Shown: piece after piece, positions 43,590 through 53,899 of the stretch
Layout: each line of letters begins with the position of its first letter
Numbering within the stretch: the first letter of the stretch is position 1
DNA from: Panicum virgatum
Lineage: Eukaryota > Streptophyta > Magnoliopsida > Poales > Poaceae
Direction of reading: 5' to 3'
Assembly: GCF_016808335.1 (NCBI RefSeq)
Contig: NC_053146.1
Span: forward strand, 12,802,015 to 12,866,014
Length of the DNA stretch: 64,000 bases
The notes under the pieces: model-generated
The model's input: only the letters and a program-made list of their open reading frames with translations
Told to the model about the DNA's origin: nothing
The model's database searches: none
Translations under genes and position numbers: made by a program

Positions 43590-44830
43590 CTTAGTAAGCC
43601 ACTTTAGAAAGCCAATACAATCCTTATGGAAGTGTCCAAGCTTGCCATAGAAATGGCATCCTTCTTTCTTTTTTTCACTTCTAGCATTAGAGTTGGCGTT
43701 TTGCTGGGGTTTCTATTGCTGCTTATTCTGCTGGATTTTTTTAGAAGCTTGCCCCTTATTTTAAAGAGAAATTTTACAATGATTGAAAAAATAGGAGTCG
43801 TTCATCTGATAAAATCTTACGGTGGTGAAGGTGGGAAGTATCTAAAAGTACTTAGAATAAAGTACCTGGTACTTCCAAAATGTGGGACCAAGTACCAAAA
43901 AATGGGACCGAATACTAATTTCATTTAATTTTTATAAATATTTTCCATAGATCAACGACTACAAAAATGTTCAGGGTAAAAGTACTTGAAAGTACCCATT
44001 GGTACTTTACAATCATTCTAAAAGAGCTCTATTTTAAATTGAGGATTTTTAGGATTTATATATTCATTGACAAACCTTTTATATTATCGTTTCTGAGAGG
44101 CCTGAAATTGACCAATATGTTCAATCCTCTCAGCCTTAAGCCTTTCCTCCTCTTGAACACATATGGCTATCATTTCATCAACGCTCCATTTAACTTCCAT
44201 AGTATTATAATTGATAGTAAATGGAGAAAACACCGGGGCAAAGATGACATTATGAAATGCACAAGAAAGCCATCAGAAATTTCCATTTTCAAAGACTTAA
44301 GTTTAGCAGCCATGTAACATTTCTTCACAATATGCTCTATTGAGCTTCCGGTTGGATTATACCTCTTCTACAAGCCTCTTTATTAGAGTTCTTGAATAGA
44401 TTTTTGAGGAACTTTTGAACTGATCCTCAACTTTGCTAAGGTATTCCTTAGCACTTTAAGAGTCCAGCCTCTAATACTTTCAATAGTGGAACTTTTAATT
44501 ACCATGAGGCACTTACGACTTGATGGCTCCCATAATGCCTTTTCATCGTTATATACCTTTAGGAGTGCTTCATAATTTTCAGAGTCCTCCTCAGGTTCTT
44601 TTGGAGCATTATTATTGAGAGCATAATCGAGATCCAGCAGAGCTAAAGTGATCTCTAATTTTTCTTTCCATGAAACATAATTGCTCCCATTAAGTGACTC
44701 AATACTGTTTATTAGTCCAGTAATTTGAGCATAAGATGCTGCATCCAAAAACATAATGAGAAACTTTAGTGAGCAACACCATAAGCTATTTTTATTGATC
44801 AAATTCAAGCCAGAATTGAATAAGAGCAAT
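43590..44830 (-). pseudogene. copia gag remnant
   Basis: The minus strand reads SLNGSNYVSWKEKLEITLAL, then KALWEPSSRKCLMVIKSST, the UBN2-type gag start that is also seen in the copia element at 57364-58305. After frame breaks, parts such as MIAICVQEEERLKAERI (near 44140) and a zinc knuckle CHFYGKLGHFHKDC (near 43640) are visible. The first inner Cys of the knuckle is Tyr. An AT-rich block at about 43760-44070 interrupts gag and may be a MITE, though clean ends were not found. Confidence 0.7.
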
Positions 44831-46540
44831 AAAATGTGTGAAAATTATTCATTCATCAGCTTTGGACAGAAAAATAAATAGAGTTCACACTTTATTATAT
44901 GCTTCAAAACTTATTTTATTAATCCACCAAACACCTTTGGGCAGAAAAGATTGGAAAAATAAAATTTTGTGAAAAATTATTCATTCATCAGCTTTGGTAA
45001 AAAAATGAATAAAATTCACATTTAAATAGAGGCATTCATCATAAGTCATGTACATTATTGCAGGGGCAACATGTACTAAAACATAATGAAAAACGTAAAG
45101 AAAACTTATTATTTGCATCGGGAAAATATAAATAAAACTTTAATGGTAAAAAGCCGAATAGATATATGCAGCCCATGAATTAAATGAAAAACTGCCTCAT
45201 AAAATAACAAAAGGGCTCAAAACTAACATTGGCCAATTAGAATTTGCAGCCAAACACCATGCAGCCCATATGCAAAATATCCAAAAATGGAAAATTTTAA
45301 ATTTTAGCTCGGCCGAACCCCACTTTTTGCTTTTTGGTCTTTTTTTGAAAGATTATCACATTTAGACCCTTCCAAAAACATTTTTTCTTTCCGAACCCAA
45401 GGGATCTGTGCCACAGATCGTGGCGCCGAGGTTACACGTCTCGACGCTAGGATTCGTGGCGCTGACCTTTGGGCACCCGTCCATCGCGGATACCCGCGTG
45501 ACGATGACATGGCAGCCGGCTCAGCGCCACGGGCCAGGCCAAAACTGATCAGGCCCGTTAACTCGCACCGCTTCCCTAACTGGGCTCCAAGACCAAAAAC
45601 CTAGGCCTGGGACGGGAAAACGGTGCACCCGCGGCGGCCCGTTAGGCCTGCAGAACGGCCGGCTCCTGTGCACCGTCGGATTTCAATCCGACAGTAGGAA
45701 GCGCGCCCGCGGTAACCAAAACCGCAGGCCGGCCAACGCCCCCTGAACCCTGCGGCGGCGGGCGAGCAAGGCGGAGGGAGCCGCCGGCACTGCCCAGCTC
45801 CACTCGCCGGAGCTGTGCGCCGCGCAGTCCCGTTGAGCGTGGCTTGACGGTGCCCTAAAGCCCCCGGCCGCTTGCAATCCCCGGCGGCGACGCGGAAGTG
45901 CAACAGGGCCGACCAGCAACGACTTCCTCGTCGGCGACACGCGCACGAGGAGGGTCGGCAGGGACTGGTGCAGCAAGGATGGCAAGGCCGCTCGGGGCCA
46001 TGTCCCCGAGCTTGCGCTTGCTACTAAGGTGTCAGCCGCGGTGACGGTGAGTCCAAGAACGGCCACCGCGGCCCTTAGATACATCCATTTCCCATCATCT
46101 CAATAGAATTAGGGTTACGGTTAAAGGAATTGGGGAATTCCTGAGGTAGGGTTTGGGAATTTGGGGATTTTACTGTGGCTAGGTTTCATGATTTGGGGAT
46201 TTAGGGTTTCGGTTCCTCATGAACCGAGGTGTTTAAGCTTCAATGTACAAAATTTCACCCTTTCCCCTTCTTCTATGTGCGACCCATGACCCTCAATGCA
46301 CAGTTATGCATGAATTTGAGTAGAACAGTGACAAATCATGTATGAACATGATGAACAACATAAGCTTAAATTAAACATGAATGAGCTAAACAGTGTGCTA
46401 ATTAATACATGTTCAACATGAATTGCATCAAATTTTTTATGGGTATGCACATAAACATGAAATGCCACGGGTACATCTAGGGAAGCGAAAAACACGCATG
46501 AACAAGGATCCAAAAGGATCTAGCATGGCTCTGGTGCCAC
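44831..46540 (-). repeat. Leader region of the copia remnant
   Basis: AT-rich sequence with ATTCATTCATCAGCTTTGG repeated at about 44848 and 44978 precedes gag, as in the leader of the copia element at 58320-58780. A GC-rich part follows (45420-46090). A primer-site-like GGTGGCACCAGAGCCATG is read on the minus strand near 46524-46542. No gene is recognised here. Confidence 0.5.
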
Positions 46541-46542
46541 CG

Positions 46543-47028
46543 TTAATTCCTCTGGATCATCTAGATCCTGATGGATCACAATTAAATGCTTCGAGGAGGG
46601 TATAGGCATACCTTCTTTAGATGTAAAAGCCATCTAGATGTGTAGATGGAGTGCGTAGTTCTTCCTAGTGCTTGCAGTAGAAGATTTTGATCAGGAATAT
46701 AATAAGTGAGGGAGGATAGAGACTTATCTTTTTATCATGTCTATCTCCCCTATTTATACTACTGTGCACTATGGGAATCCACACCAATACAGTTGGTCAT
46801 TGCCCACTGATCATAGGCAAAACCATTTGAGGCTTAATGGTTTATTAGATCCCAGCCATTGATTTAGGTTTTAACCACTGAGATCAATTCCAACATGAAA
46901 GATAAGTGATTTGTCATCCTCATGCCATTGCGCTGCCTGCACATGCAGCTGAGAGCTGGCAACTGATTACCATAGGCATGATGGTGTGGTCAAGGAGGCT
47001 TTCAGTGATGCTGCTTTCTGTAAGGTAA
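46543..47028 (-). repeat. Probable LTR of the copia remnant
   Basis: Right after the primer-site-like word comes about 490 bases ending, on the plus strand, AAGGTAACA (TGTTACCTT on the minus strand). A TATAAATAGGGGAG box is read on the minus strand near 46748-46762. The partner LTR was not found. Boundaries are approximate. Confidence 0.5.
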
Positions 47029-47159
47029 CACTGCATCTTCAATTTCGTCAGTTAAATGAATGGATGTCTTCAGTTTCGTCAGTCATTCAGAAAAACAGAG
47101 CGAGCCGGTGGTGCAGATGGGCTCGACCAGGTCCGTGATGGGCTCAGCGGGCCCGTCCT

Positions 47160-47312
47160 TTTTTTTGTTTTTTCAGTTCTATTTTCATAGGCGGGCGGGA
47201 CAACCGCCTCTGAAAATCTCTATTTTCATAGACGATAGGTCAGAGGCGTTTGCCTCTGACCGCCTCTGAAAATGATTTTTGACCGCCTCTGTAAAGGTTT
47301 TTTGTAGTAGTG
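47160..47312. mobile_element. CACTA (En/Spm-type) terminus, truncated element
   Basis: The end is GGTTTTTTGTAGTAGTG, the reverse complement of a CACTACTACAAAAAACC terminal repeat. Inside it are repeated sub-terminal words ACCGCCTCTGAAAAT and GCCTCTGACC, as in CACTA elements. No matching second end was found between 39471 and 47160. Confidence 0.75.
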
Positions 47313-48608
47313 AACGTATCACCAATTAACTTGTGTCATCTTGACGATTAGAAGAGAGGTGTTTTGGGCAGTGAATTGGAGTCGGCTTTTCAAGAGAGTT
47401 TTTTTATTGGCTCCCATTTACCCCCATTTGGTCGCCCGTTCTGGTCCCACACGCTGTCGACGGGAAGGTCGCTACCACCAGCGTTATCTTAAACGCTAAA
47501 CGGTAAATAGTCAGTCGCCCTTTGTTTAGCGTTTAGGCCGTTTAAATGGTGTTTAAACGGAGTTAAACGACCTAAACGGTTTGGCATAGTAATATTAAAA
47601 TATACATATTTATGTACGTAAATATTAAATATGCTAGAAAATCTACATATTTGCACATGTAAAAAGCAACTATTATGGCAAATAAATTTTTTTGGAAGAA
47701 ATCTAAATCCCACAATATTTCATATACTTACTATGCTAATTGGTTCGGTATTGATTGTGGTAGTTGTAATCCTCCTATTGACTAAATTATAAATTAAATG
47801 ATCATTATCTCATCTAATCATGTTTAACTCAACTCTGTTTAGACGGTTTAGATGGATTTTAGCGGTATAAATAGGTTTAAATAGTCCAACTGTTTAATTC
47901 ACCATTTAGCACCTAAACGACATGGGTGACCTCTATTTATCGTTTAAAAATTGTTTAAACGGACTAAATGGCTGTTTAGGCGAACAGAGCCTACCACTGA
48001 AAGCACAAAAACTGTTATATCCTGGAAATTCGCTCCCACGAGTAATTGAACCTAGGACCTCATAGCTACTAATCCTCTTGTAACCACCTAGCTACAAGCT
48101 CTTTCGCTCATCTCTGTATAAGGGTCACCCATGTTTGTTTGGGCTTCTGGGCATTTTTTCAACGTGAAAATTTAGAAGTTCAAACAAACAACAAACTAGT
48201 GCAGCTTCTAGAAACTAAAAGCTCAGAAAAGCTGAGTTTATATAGAAAGATGAAAATCTTAGTTTTCTAGGTTTTTTAGCCTTTTGATCCTAAAAAAGCT
48301 AAAAGTATCATTTAAAGCTATGATTAACCTTTTAGAAGAAAAAAAAAAAGGTGCAGCAGCTTAAAGAAAAAAAGCTCTAAAAGCTGCAGCGCAAACAAAC
48401 AGACTCTAAACATCTCGATCAAAATGATCCAAGATAAAAACACATCACCATAAGTTCATACCGCAACCCCATCTACGAATAACCATATTCTGCAATGGAT
48501 AGAAATATTTGAATATGGATCGGACAGCTTGAAAACATGACAATTGCCAAAATATTCCGTGTATCGTTTTAAAAAAAAAACTCCATGTAGCTTGAAAGCT
48601 CACCGTTC
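47313..48608 (-). repeat. Composite unit copy 2: SINE + MITE + kinase fragment, with a 512-bp insertion
   Basis: This block repeats 40480-41237 in the same order and orientation. The tRNA-like A box is at 48080-48094, the MITE at 48122-48407 and the kinase exon fragment at 48408-48497. The block is interrupted at 47479-47990 by an insertion flanked by CTACCAC (47472-47478, 47991-47997). Open stretches inside are not genes. Confidence 0.8.
47479..47990. mobile_element. 512-bp insertion with GTTTAAACGG words (7-base duplication CTACCAC)
   Basis: It starts CAGCGTTATCTTAAACGC and ends TGTTTAGGCGAACAGAGC. Copy 1 of the unit has the empty site. Words like GTTTAAACGG and TAAACGGT are repeated in both orientations through the block. 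A 7- or 8-base duplication and CAG-type start suggest an hAT-type MITE; no coding content. Confidence 0.65.
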
Positions 48609-49300
48609 GTCGGCCCGACAGCCGAATCTGCCCCGCTCCCCGTCTCCCGAATTCGCACCCCGCGCGCTGAAAATTCCCCATCCCCGTCGCCGTCACCATC
48701 GCCGCCGCGCCGCTGCCTCCACACCCCCTCCGCCCACCTCGACGCCACCCAATACGCCCTGCGCCGAGCCGCCGCCTCCCTCCTCGCTCGGCTGTCATTT
48801 TATCCCCTCGCTAGCTGGGATGCTCACACCCATCGTCGGAATCGTCCTCACTCTTGGGGGGAGCGCACGGTCTCCGACCCCGGCCCCCCTCCATGGCCTC
48901 CACCGTCACTGGTAAGTCCTCTTCCCCCTCTCGGATCTGAGGAACTACTCTATCTGGACTAAAATGTCTGATTGTTTGCTCTGTCTGACATTGAATCAAA
49001 CAATTTTTCAGATCGGTGCGGTTTTAATTTTGCAGCTACTACGTTGTCGTTCTTCAGCCCTCCTCCTTGACCTGCTACTGTTCATGGGAACACTGGTAAC
49101 TGTAAGTCTGTAAGTAGCTCGATTTGTTGGATGGTCGATCGATTCTGTGGCAACTTGAGTCAGCTCACTCAGATCAGAGAATAGTATTTGTAGCACCATG
49201 TCCTCCAGGAAAGTTTGCAATTTAACTTTCATCACTACTTTGAGTCTTTGAGATATGTCTATATGAAAATAGTTTGGGAACTTCTAACTGGCGGCGGTAG
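48609..49300 (+). other. GC-rich exon-like stretch, unassigned
   Basis: A Pro/Ser/Arg-rich open stretch on the plus strand spans 48544-48915 and ends near a GTAAGT at 48911. It could be a captured first exon. I do not recognise the protein, and other frames are also open because of the base composition. No call is made. Confidence 0.35.
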
Positions 49301-50049
49301 CATACCAATCATGTTAACGTTCATTTCCAGTCAAAAGTATTGGTTAGCGCAAATATTGTCCATGGTATGCAGGTGCATTATCTCAGTATTTCTGGCAATT
49401 TTTAGTTAGCCCAGTATTGATCAATGCTTCATGGTCTTTGCGGAATTTGTAGATCAGCGTGGTTTGAATTTACAGTTTAGATTTTAGAAAATATCAAAGG
49501 GTGGTTGTTTTCTGCTGATGTGGCTTAACCAAAAGCCTTTGTTAGGAGTCAACTATGTAGGATAAAAGGATAATACAAGGGCAGTAATGGTATATCACCT
49601 ATAAATCTCTCATCTCTGGAGCTGGAGCTAACCAGCTAGCCAATCATTCTTATTGATTGCTCTAGATCTAAAATGGATCTACTCCACCATGCATGGATTT
49701 GAAATTTGTAGAACAGAGCTAGAAAATTAGAGCTTCAAATTCGGCCCTGAATAAGCTAGGATGGGTCATGCACTCATACATGCTTAAGAATGTGGAAAGA
49801 AATATAAGTAAAACAAATCTCTTGATCCCAAACCCATGCTAAAACCTAGAACATATGTTTTTGTTATTGCTGATAGCCCTGAGAACACCATTTATGGCAC
49901 TATTATTGTTCCTACGATATGGCAATACTACACTGGCTTTGATAAAGTCTGGAACATATAATGAAGAAAATATATGATGGACTCTAACAATACATTCATG
50001 AGAAACATGACAGTATAAGACAATGGTTACTGATATGATCTGACATCAC
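49301..50049. other. 3' flank of the receptor kinase, no feature seen
   Basis: Ordinary AT-rich sequence downstream of the kinase stop. A polyadenylation signal for the minus-strand gene would be here but no clear AATAAA was picked. Confidence 0.35.
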
Positions 50050-50325
50050 TTAGTTATACTGAGTGCTGGAATATTTCTCTCTGATAGCATGCATCTCTGC
50101 TGCAGCTTTGCTCATTGATAACCGCTCTGTGGGCAATTGCTTTGAGCACAGGATACCAAGCTGAATGACAGAAGACAAACATTCTTAATTTTTGTTATAT
50201 ACCTTGTATCATTGCTAGTGTTTGGTCCTTCACGTAGCCATATGCTGGCATCTGCTATCTCCATAACCTTGTCTGGGAAAGGCACCTCAGCATAATGATG
50301 CAGGCTTATGCCATCTTTAAACATA
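50050..50325 (-). pseudogene. LRR receptor kinase, 3' end of exon 2 (kinase C-terminus)
   Basis: The frame continues from the 51767-51863 part across the Pack-MULE, reading FKDGISLHHYAEVPFPDKVM and EIADASIWLREGPNTSND. Near 50184 one base is missing (AAGAATG where AAGGAATG keeps the family frame). Beyond it the other frame reads CLSSVIQLGILCSKQLPTER, then AAAEMHAIREKYSSTQYN, to a TAA at 50050-50052. This is the conserved last helix region of Xa21-like kinases. Confidence 0.85.
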
Positions 50326-50416
50326 GGCAAAATTGGATCTGTGACACAGAAAGATTCCCGTTTTAGAAATCTACCACCGAAACACCTCGGTACACTTTAA
50401 TACCAGCGAAAGTTTC

Positions 50417-50768
50417 GGGTCTGTTTAGTTTATTTTGCAAAAAAAAATTGCAAAGGAATCTTGGTCATTTGAAGTACTAAATGAAGTTTATTTGCAAAAC
50501 TTTTTGCATAGATGGGTTGTAAATCGCGAGACGGATCTAATGATGCTAATTAATTCATGTTTAATCAATAATTAGCGGATGGTTACTGTAGCATCACTGT
50601 TGCAAATCATAGATTAAGTAGGTTCATTAGATCCGTCTCACGATTTACAGTCCATCCATGTAAAAAATTTTATAAATAGACTTCATTTAGTACTTCAAAT
50701 TAGTAAGATTCTTTTTCACTTTAATGCGTTTACGGCTTTTTTGCTTTTACATGTAAACTAAACAGACC
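50417..50768. mobile_element. MITE nested in the left TIR of the Pack-MULE (TSD TTC)
   Basis: It begins GGGTCTGTTTAGTTTA and ends TAAACTAAACAGACC. TTC is on both sides. The other TIR of the host MULE carries the empty site (AAAGTTTCCTCCG on the complementary strand), confirming the exact insertion point. Inside is the GAGACGGATCTAATGATGC foldback common in grass MITEs. Confidence 0.9.
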
Positions 50769-50979
50769 TTCCTCCGTTTAGATATTTGCCACTCTGTCAC
50801 GTCTTCCGTTCATCTGTCTGTCTTCTCCGTCCATCCGTCCACCCGGCCTCCCCCTCTCCTCGCGCCGGGCGCTGGGCGCGGGCCCCTCCCTCTCTTCCCC
50901 GCGACGGCTGCCGGCCTCCTCTGCGCTGTGGCCCTGCTCGCTGCGCAGGTCGCCGCCCCCTGCTCAGCATCAGCAGCAG

Positions 50980-51184
50980 CCGCCGGCTCTCGTCTTCGAC
51001 GCCGCCCGCCTGAGCGGCCAGGCCGACATCCCGCAGCAGTTCCTCTGGCCGGCCGACGAGAGCCCCACCTCGGACGCCGCCGAGGAGCTGCCCGTGCCGC
51101 TCATCGACCTGTCCGGCGGCGCCGCCGACGCCGAGGTGGTCCGGCAGGTGGGCGAGGCCTGCCAGCTGCACGGCAGCGCCTGGG
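50980..51184 (+). pseudogene. Captured gibberellin 20-oxidase exon fragment
   Basis: The plus strand reads LVFDAARLSGQADIPQQFLW, PADESPTSDAAEELPVPLID and VVRQVGEACQLHG. From memory this matches the start of cereal GA20ox1-like proteins (FDAAxLSGQxxIPxQFxWP, ExxxxLID). GA20 oxidase makes active-gibberellin precursors in the cytosol. Only the N-terminal 65 or so residues are here, without the 2OG-Fe(II) catalytic His/Asp/His. It stops abruptly at HGSAW where the family has HGFF. It is a captured piece without function of its own, though it could give antisense or small RNA. Confidence 0.75.
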
Positions 51185-51249
51185 CACGAGCAGCGCTGGG
51201 GATTGAAACCCCCGCGGCCGCCATTGCCGCCGGCCCCGAGCTTGGGCAC

Positions 51250-51600
51250 CGCCGGTGAAGCTCATCCTCCCGGCCACCTCGTCCCCAACCAACCGCAAAA
51301 ACGAAACCACGGTGAACCCCTGGTGCTCCTGTGCTCGTCACGTGGTACCCCTGGTGCCAGCGAGGAACCGCTGCCTGCTGTGGCTCTCGGACCGGGAGAC
51401 GGAGGCCATGGCGGCCGCGGAGCTGGACGCCGTCGAGCTGCCGGTGTTCGTGGCCGCAGTCTCCGACGTGCGGCGCACCGATAGGACGCCGCTGTGCCGG
51501 CACTCGCTCCGGCTGCTCGCGCTCGTCGCCGGCGAGCACCCGCGTGATGCTGTCGCGCTGCTCGTGCCCAGGCTCGTGGCCGCCAATGGAAGCAGGCAGC
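51250..51600 (+). pseudogene. Second captured host fragment, possibly TORTIFOLIA1-like
   Basis: One plus frame reads NRCLLWLSDRETEAMAAAEL, PVFVAAVSDVRRTDRTPLCR and HSLRLLALVAGEHPRDAVAL. The pattern resembles the N-terminal HEAT-like repeats of plant TORTIFOLIA1/SINE microtubule-binding proteins (SDRDTxxxAAxELD, RxSLRLLAxxxxxHP). This is from memory and could be wrong. The piece ends near the right TIR. Confidence 0.45.
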
Positions 51601-51766
51601 CATCTAAACGGAGGGTAACGGAGAACGGTAACAGAAGTTGACGGCGTAGTAGAAATCTAAACGGAGGAAACTTTCGCTGGTATTAAAGTGTACCGAAGTG
51701 TTTCGGTGGTAGATTTCTAAAATAGGAACCTTTGGGTGTCACAGATCCAATTTTGCCTTAAACATA

Positions 51767-51863
51767 TCATTTGTTGGGCTCCTTCCTGTGAACATCTCGA
51801 TCAAAGTGATACCAAGACTAAAGACATCACCATAAGTTGATACTGCAAGACCATCTCCATATT
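51767..51863 (-). pseudogene. LRR receptor kinase, exon 2 start
   Basis: After the AG at 51864 the frame reads EYGDGLAVSTYGDVFSLG, then ITLIEMFTGRSPTNDMF up to the Pack-MULE target site. This is the activation-loop end and the kinase subdomains that follow it (APEYG, DVFSLGI). The intron at 51864-51946 (GTAACT ... TTGCAG) sits in the APE codon, where Xa21-like genes carry their single intron. Confidence 0.9.
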
Positions 51864-51946
51864 CTGCAATTTATTGCAAAGATGTCATGTGCATAGGGCT
51901 AATTAGGTGATATAATGTGAAGAACATGGGGACGAGCAAAAGTTAC

Positions 51947-53131
51947 CTGGAGCAATGTACCCAATGGATCCTCTTATTCCTATGGAACTGTTGGAATTCA
52001 AATGTTGGTTGCTTGTTGCTTCATCTAGAACTCTAGCAATGCCAAAATCCCCAACACGAGCTCTCATGTCCTGATTAAGAAGAATGTTACTTGGCTTTAG
52101 ATCGCAATGGATGACTGGTGGCTGGCAACCATTGTGAAGATAGTCCAAAGCATCCACGATGTCCACTGCGATATCTAACCTCTGTGACAAGCTGAGTGCT
52201 CCTTGCCCATTTTGGCTATCAAAATTTGAGTGGATCCATCTGTCTAAGCTGCCGTTAGTCATGAACTCAAAGACTATTGCTCTGAAGTCATGAGCCTGGT
52301 GGTCGATGCTTGAATAGCATGTAACGATCTTTACAAGGCAGCGGTGCCTCACTCTTCTCAGTGCCTCACATTCAGCCTGGAAGCTTTTATATGATCCTGA
52401 TACCTGGAGATTGAACACCTTAACAGCTACGGCAGTGGCTTGATTTTCTAGAGTCCCTTTATATACTTTACCATATTTTCCTTTTCCAAGCACATTTGCT
52501 TCTGAAAATCCATCTGTTCCTTTCAATATGTCATTGTACGGAACTATTGGAAGCTCGGGCTCTGTGAATTGTGGTGGTATTTCTTTTTTTGATGCTGTCT
52601 TCAACTTTCTGTAAAGAAATCCAGCCCAAACAACAAAAATTGATAGCAGGAGAGCTCCTGCTGTTGGGATTGCTATTCTAAGAGACTTCGACATGCCTTT
52701 CTTATTCTTTCTTGCACTAGAGCTTAGGCATTCTGGCAGATGGAGCTGTGGTACTCCGCCGCATAATGCATTGTTCCCAACAATTGATAGTCCTGTTAGA
52801 TTTGTGAAAAGCCCTTCTTTTGGTACTTCCCCATGCAAATTGTTGAAGGATAGATCAAGGCGGAGCAGAGACGTTTGATTGCCTAATGATTCTGGAATCG
52901 TTCCTGATAAGTTATTGTGGGCAAGGTGCAACTCCTGCAAGTTGGTAATGCTGGCTAGGTTGCCAGGGATGCTACCGTTCAGTTTGTTGTTCGTCAAATT
53001 GAGGAAAGAGAGGCCTGCCATTTTGTTGAATGTAGCGGGAATGCTTCCTTGGAATGAATTGCCATCCAAAGCTAGTTTTTCCAGGACTCTACAGTTGCTG
53101 ATGGTATCAGATATGTCACCTGACAATTTGT
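51947..53131 (-). pseudogene. LRR receptor kinase, 3' part of exon 1 (last LRRs, TM, kinase)
   Basis: This part continues the LRRs (KLSGDISDTISNCRVLEKLA, LDLSFNNLHGEVPKEGLF), then a Cys-containing spacer (NALCGGVPQLHLPECLS), a membrane segment (IAIPTAGALLLSIFVVWAGF) and the kinase. The kinase shows LGKGKYGKVYKG, AVKVFNL, FQAECEALRRVRHRCLVKI, VIHCDLKPSNILL and GDFGIARV. The HCD (not HRD) puts it among non-RD kinases, common in pattern-recognition immune receptors such as Xa21. It acts, if ever expressed, at the plasma membrane. The frame joins in phase to 60147-61725 once the copia element is removed. The open frame seems to extend to 53447, but beyond 53131 it is LTR sequence. Confidence 0.9.
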
Positions 53132-53719
53132 TGTTAGGTTCTAATCTTCTCTGTTTCTGGACTAGGATCACATCTAGTGTACGAATCGAGTACTGGGGTA
53201 TAAGTTCTAAGTATAATATCAAGAGATTCATTCTAGACCTAGTACAAGGGAGAGACACACAGAGAGAGAGGTGGATGAGAGACACAGGCCATCCGCGGGA
53301 GTGGATGCAGAGGAGCCGTTGCCGGTGGGCGCCATCGCGTCGATGGAGCCGAGGATGGAGGCGAGGAAGTCCGGCTCTTCGAGGCGCTGATCCGGCGGCG
53401 GCAGTGGACGGCGCAAGTCCCGGCGTCCTTCGGGCCTCCACCGGCACTGGCCGATGACGGGGTTGGCGGAGGAGGACGTCGTGGTTGCGGTGGCGGAGCT
53501 TCCCGTCGGCCTCGCGCTAACCCTAGATCGGTAGGGACTGTGGGAGAGGGTTGTGGCGGCGGTGAACTTGGGATTCCGTGCCCCGGGCCCTCTCCCTATT
53601 CTTTATAGCGCGGGCGACGGGGGCCCACCAGCCATGTTTGGCTGAACGCCCCCGATCAGGGCGCAAATCAAGGGATTGGCCAGATCTTTGGATCTGGCCG
53701 TTGGAGATCAATTCCAACA
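53132..53719 (-). repeat. 3' LTR of the copia element
   Basis: This 588-base copy is nearly identical to 59569-60141. Differences include GAGCCGAGGATGGAGGCGAG against GAGGCGAG, a GAG triplet in GGAGGAGGACGTC, and the length of an AGAG run. The purine tract AAGGGGGAGAA (minus strand) lies just inside at 53720-53730, marking it as the 3' copy. Confidence 0.9.
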
Positions 53720-53899
53720 TTCTCCCCCTTGATCTCTCATTGTTCTTATTCTTGTTCTGTATCTGAGTTTATCCATCCCATCGCAGATCAGTGTATAGGG
53801 CGTGCCTCGTCATGACAATTATTACTGTCAGATTAACAGCCACAATCACCTTTCCGGTCTAAAACAGATTCTTATTCTAGGGCCCTCTTTGTCCAGGAA

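Larger units (their letters stand above)
50326..51757. mobile_element. Pack-MULE, 1432 bp (TSD TTAAACATA)
   Basis: The terminal inverted repeats of about 110 bases start GGCAAAATTGGATCTGTGAC on each strand. The 9-base duplication TTAAACATA is at 50317-50325 and 51758-51766, diagnostic of Mutator-type insertion. Between the repeats lie GC-rich pieces of host genes and no transposase. It sits in kinase exon 2 and does not change the flanking phase. A MITE (50417-50768) later entered its left repeat. Confidence 0.95.

Noticed and set aside
48544..48915. Possible first exon of a host gene
   Set aside because: No family recognised, several frames open, and it follows a transposon fragment directly.
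53132..53447. N-terminal extension of the kinase open frame with RRPLPPPDQRLEEP-like residues
   Set aside because: It is copia LTR sequence; the same residues recur in the other LTR at 59700-59890.
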